14,138 nt of DNA from Geodermatophilaceae bacterium (GTDB lineage Bacteria > Actinomycetota > Actinomycetes > Mycobacteriales > Geodermatophilaceae). The DNA lies in contig JACCUM010000154.1 of assembly GCA_013811805.1 (NCBI GenBank), positions 1-14,138 on the forward strand, in the 5' to 3' direction. Below, in pieces: positions 13,063 through 14,138 of this stretch. Below the pieces are notes generated by a model. That model was not told the DNA's origin. It was given only the letters and a program-made list of their open reading frames with translations, and did not search any database. Position 1 is the first letter of the stretch; the number at the start of each line of letters is the position of its first letter. Position numbers and translations under genes: made by a program.

Positions 13063-13452
13063 TCACCGGATGCCCGCCTCAAGCTCGTCCTTGAGGTTCC
13101 AGAGGTTGAGCTTGTTTGCCTTGGCCCACCGTACGGATTCCGCGGTCGCGGCCCGCCCGGACAGCGGCGCGGGCTCGGTCGTCGAGCCAGGTGCGGTCGG
13201 GTCGGCGCGCAGGTAGAAATGCAGCAGCACTCCGGCCATCGGCGGTTGGTAGGGCTCGAGCCAGATTTCCATGCTGCCGACCAGGGCACCGGTGATGTTC
13301 CAGCGGATTCCGGCAGTACCACGATCCATGAACACGACCGGGCGCAGTTCTGGCCACCACCGGGCCCAGCGGCCCTCGTCGTGCACGACCGATGCGACCC
13401 GCTCGACCGACGCGCGAAGATAGCTCTCGTCGACCAGATCGACCGTCGGCAC
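13063..13452 (-). CDS. Third SRPBCC-like (polyketide cyclase) protein
   Basis: A 129-aa protein with a weaker SRPBCC pattern: VDLVDESYLRASVERVASVVHDEGRWARWWPEL gives the starting strand, the helix and the Trp-rich turn, then strands MEIWLEPY and GVLLHFYLRAD, and a C-terminal helix around SVRWAKANKLNLWNLKDELEA. It is in the position held by Rv2186c in mycobacteria; function unknown, a hydrophobic-ligand role is likely. Two GTG codons could start it, at 13479 (nine extra residues) and at 13452. The latter is preferred because the extra residues look unlike the family and an AGG lies eight bases before it, but the choice is uncertain. It is divergent from the acyl-CoA synthetase gene, sharing a 54-base promoter region. 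Confidence 0.8.
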   Translation of the reverse strand: MPTVDLVDESYLRASVERVASVVHDEGRWARWWPELRPVVFMDRGTAGIRWNITGALVGSMEIWLEPYQPPMAGVLLHFYLRADPTAPGSTTEPAPLSGRAATAESVRWAKANKLNLWNLKDELEAGIR

Positions 13453-13492
13453 GCCCCCAGCCTGCCATCGAGGAACCACTCCCGCGTGCGGC

Positions 13493-13498
13493 TATCAT
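13493..13498 (+). promoter_or_regulatory. Candidate -10 box for a leaderless fadD transcript
   Basis: TATCAT (TANNNT) ends 8 bases before the GTG at 13507, so transcription would begin at or one base before the start codon. No Shine-Dalgarno is present. A -35 element is not apparent. Confidence 0.45.
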
Positions 13499-13506
13499 TC
13501 GCTGAC

Positions 13507-14138
13507 GTGCGCGAGCTTGCGATACCGACCTTGGTTTCGGTGCATCAAGCGGAGACGCTGACTGACTCGGTCTTCGCCCATGCCCAGCAGGTTCCGCAGA
13601 AGGTGCTCTTCGGCGTCCGTCGGGGCCTGGTCTGGAAGGACGTCACCGCGGCGCAGTTCGCTCGGGATGTCGTGGCCGTTGCAAAGGGCCTGCTGGCCAG
13701 CGGCGTGAACCATGGGGACCGCATAGCGTTGATGAGCAAGACGCGCTACGAGTGGACCCTCGTGGACTACGCCATCTGGGCGGCCGGAGCGGTCACCGTT
13801 CCGATCTACGAGACCTCCAGTGCCGAACAAGTGCAGTGGATCCTGACCGATTCAGGCGCGACTGCCATCGTCGTGGAATCCGAGCGGCACGAGGAACTAG
13901 TCCAGTCCGTACGCGAGGATCTGGACGGCCTCTCGCACGTCTGGCAGATCGACAACGGCGCGATCGAATGGCTCGACGCCACGGGCTCGGATGTCAGTGA
14001 CGAGCAGTTGGCGGCCCGACGCCGGAGCGTGAGCGCTGAGAGCCTGGCCACGATCGTCTACACCAGCGGCACGACCGGTCGCCCCAAGGGCTGCCGGCTG
14101 ACCCATCGCAACCTCCTCTTCGAGGTCCGCAACTCTCT
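13507..14138 (+). CDS. fadD: Long-chain fatty-acid-CoA ligase, FadD15-like (5' part)
   Basis: The 210 residues present are the N-terminal part of an about 600-aa adenylate-forming enzyme, cut by the window edge. It would activate long-chain fatty acids to acyl-CoA through an acyl-AMP, at the membrane or in the cytoplasm. Visible features: MRELAIPTLVSV start resembling mycobacterial FadD15 (Rv2187), YEWTLVDYAIWAAGAVTVPIYETSS (76-100) of the N-terminal adenylate domain, and the P-loop-like YTSGTTGRPKG at 185-195, the AMP-binding motif. The frame has no stop or frameshift. The start is GTG at 13507, without Shine-Dalgarno but with TATCAT eight bases upstream. Divergent from the SRPBCC gene, it closes the Rv2179c-Rv2187-like block. 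Substrate chain length is inferred from the family. Confidence 0.93.
   Translation, partial: MRELAIPTLVSVHQAETLTDSVFAHAQQVPQKVLFGVRRGLVWKDVTAAQFARDVVAVAKGLLASGVNHGDRIALMSKTRYEWTLVDYAIWAAGAVTVPIYETSSAEQVQWILTDSGATAIVVESERHEELVQSVREDLDGLSHVWQIDNGAIEWLDATGSDVSDEQLAARRRSVSAESLATIVYTSGTTGRPKGCRLTHRNLLFEVRNS

Noticed and set aside
1..14138. tRNA, rRNA, transposase, integrase, toxin-antitoxin or defence genes
   Set aside because: I looked through both strands and all gaps and found no cloverleaf, no transposase or recombinase motif, no terminal inverted repeats with target duplications and no defence-type domains.

Overview
The window is chromosomal DNA from a high-GC Gram-positive bacterium (Actinomycetota). 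The evidence is strong G/C bias at third codon positions, frequent GTG starts (at least nine of 17 genes), TANNNT -10 boxes sitting 6-8 bases before start codons as in leaderless mRNAs, and gene content. Several neighbours belong to the conserved actinobacterial block known in Mycobacterium tuberculosis as Rv2179c-Rv2187: a DEDDh exoribonuclease, a PlsC acyltransferase, an ArsA-like ATPase, an SRPBCC protein and the long-chain acyl-CoA ligase FadD15. Streptomyces shows a related arrangement around its glucokinase gene. The order cannot be fixed from the sequence. A pyrophosphate-type phosphofructokinase next to these genes fits lineages such as Propionibacteriales or Pseudonocardiales, but that is only a suggestion.

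Layout, left to right. (1) 1-2532, minus strand: PlsC-type acyltransferase, DEDDh exoribonuclease and a phosphofructokinase carrying the PPi-type residues Asp104 and Lys124, ending in a large hairpin at 1-38. (2) 2639-5490, plus strand: an Est30-like carboxylesterase overlapping a two-TM acidic protein by 4 bases, then a LOR/SDH (TIGR00300-type) ornithine-cyclodeaminase-like enzyme with a leaderless-looking GTG start. (3) 5492-5923, minus: an SRPBCC protein tail-to-tail with the LOR/SDH gene, one base between stop codons. (4) 6021-8949, minus: a complete CUT2-type sugar ABC importer (lipoprotein, permease, single-domain ATPase). (5) 9126-12185, minus: SRPBCC protein, ArsA-like ATPase, small Cys-x2-Cys-x2-Cys protein and ROK glucokinase, tightly packed. 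(6) 12213-13452, minus: metallophosphoesterase and a third SRPBCC protein, separated by 85 bases holding two near-identical palindromes exactly 42 bp apart. (7) 13507-end, plus: the 5' part of a fadD15-like acyl-CoA synthetase, divergent from the SRPBCC gene.

Two themes link the genes. One is hexose uptake and entry to glycolysis: ABC importer, ROK glucokinase and PPi-type PFK, the first two adjacent. The other is lipid or hydrophobic-ligand handling: acyltransferase, esterase, FadD, three SRPBCC proteins and an ArsA-like ATPase. No gap exceeds 176 bases. I saw no rRNA, tRNA, CRISPR array, transposase or phage gene. I found no clear-cut new defence or mobile system. The most unexplained items are the paired palindromes at 12987-13052, the ArsA/SRPBCC/Cys-motif cluster and the stand-alone LOR/SDH enzyme.
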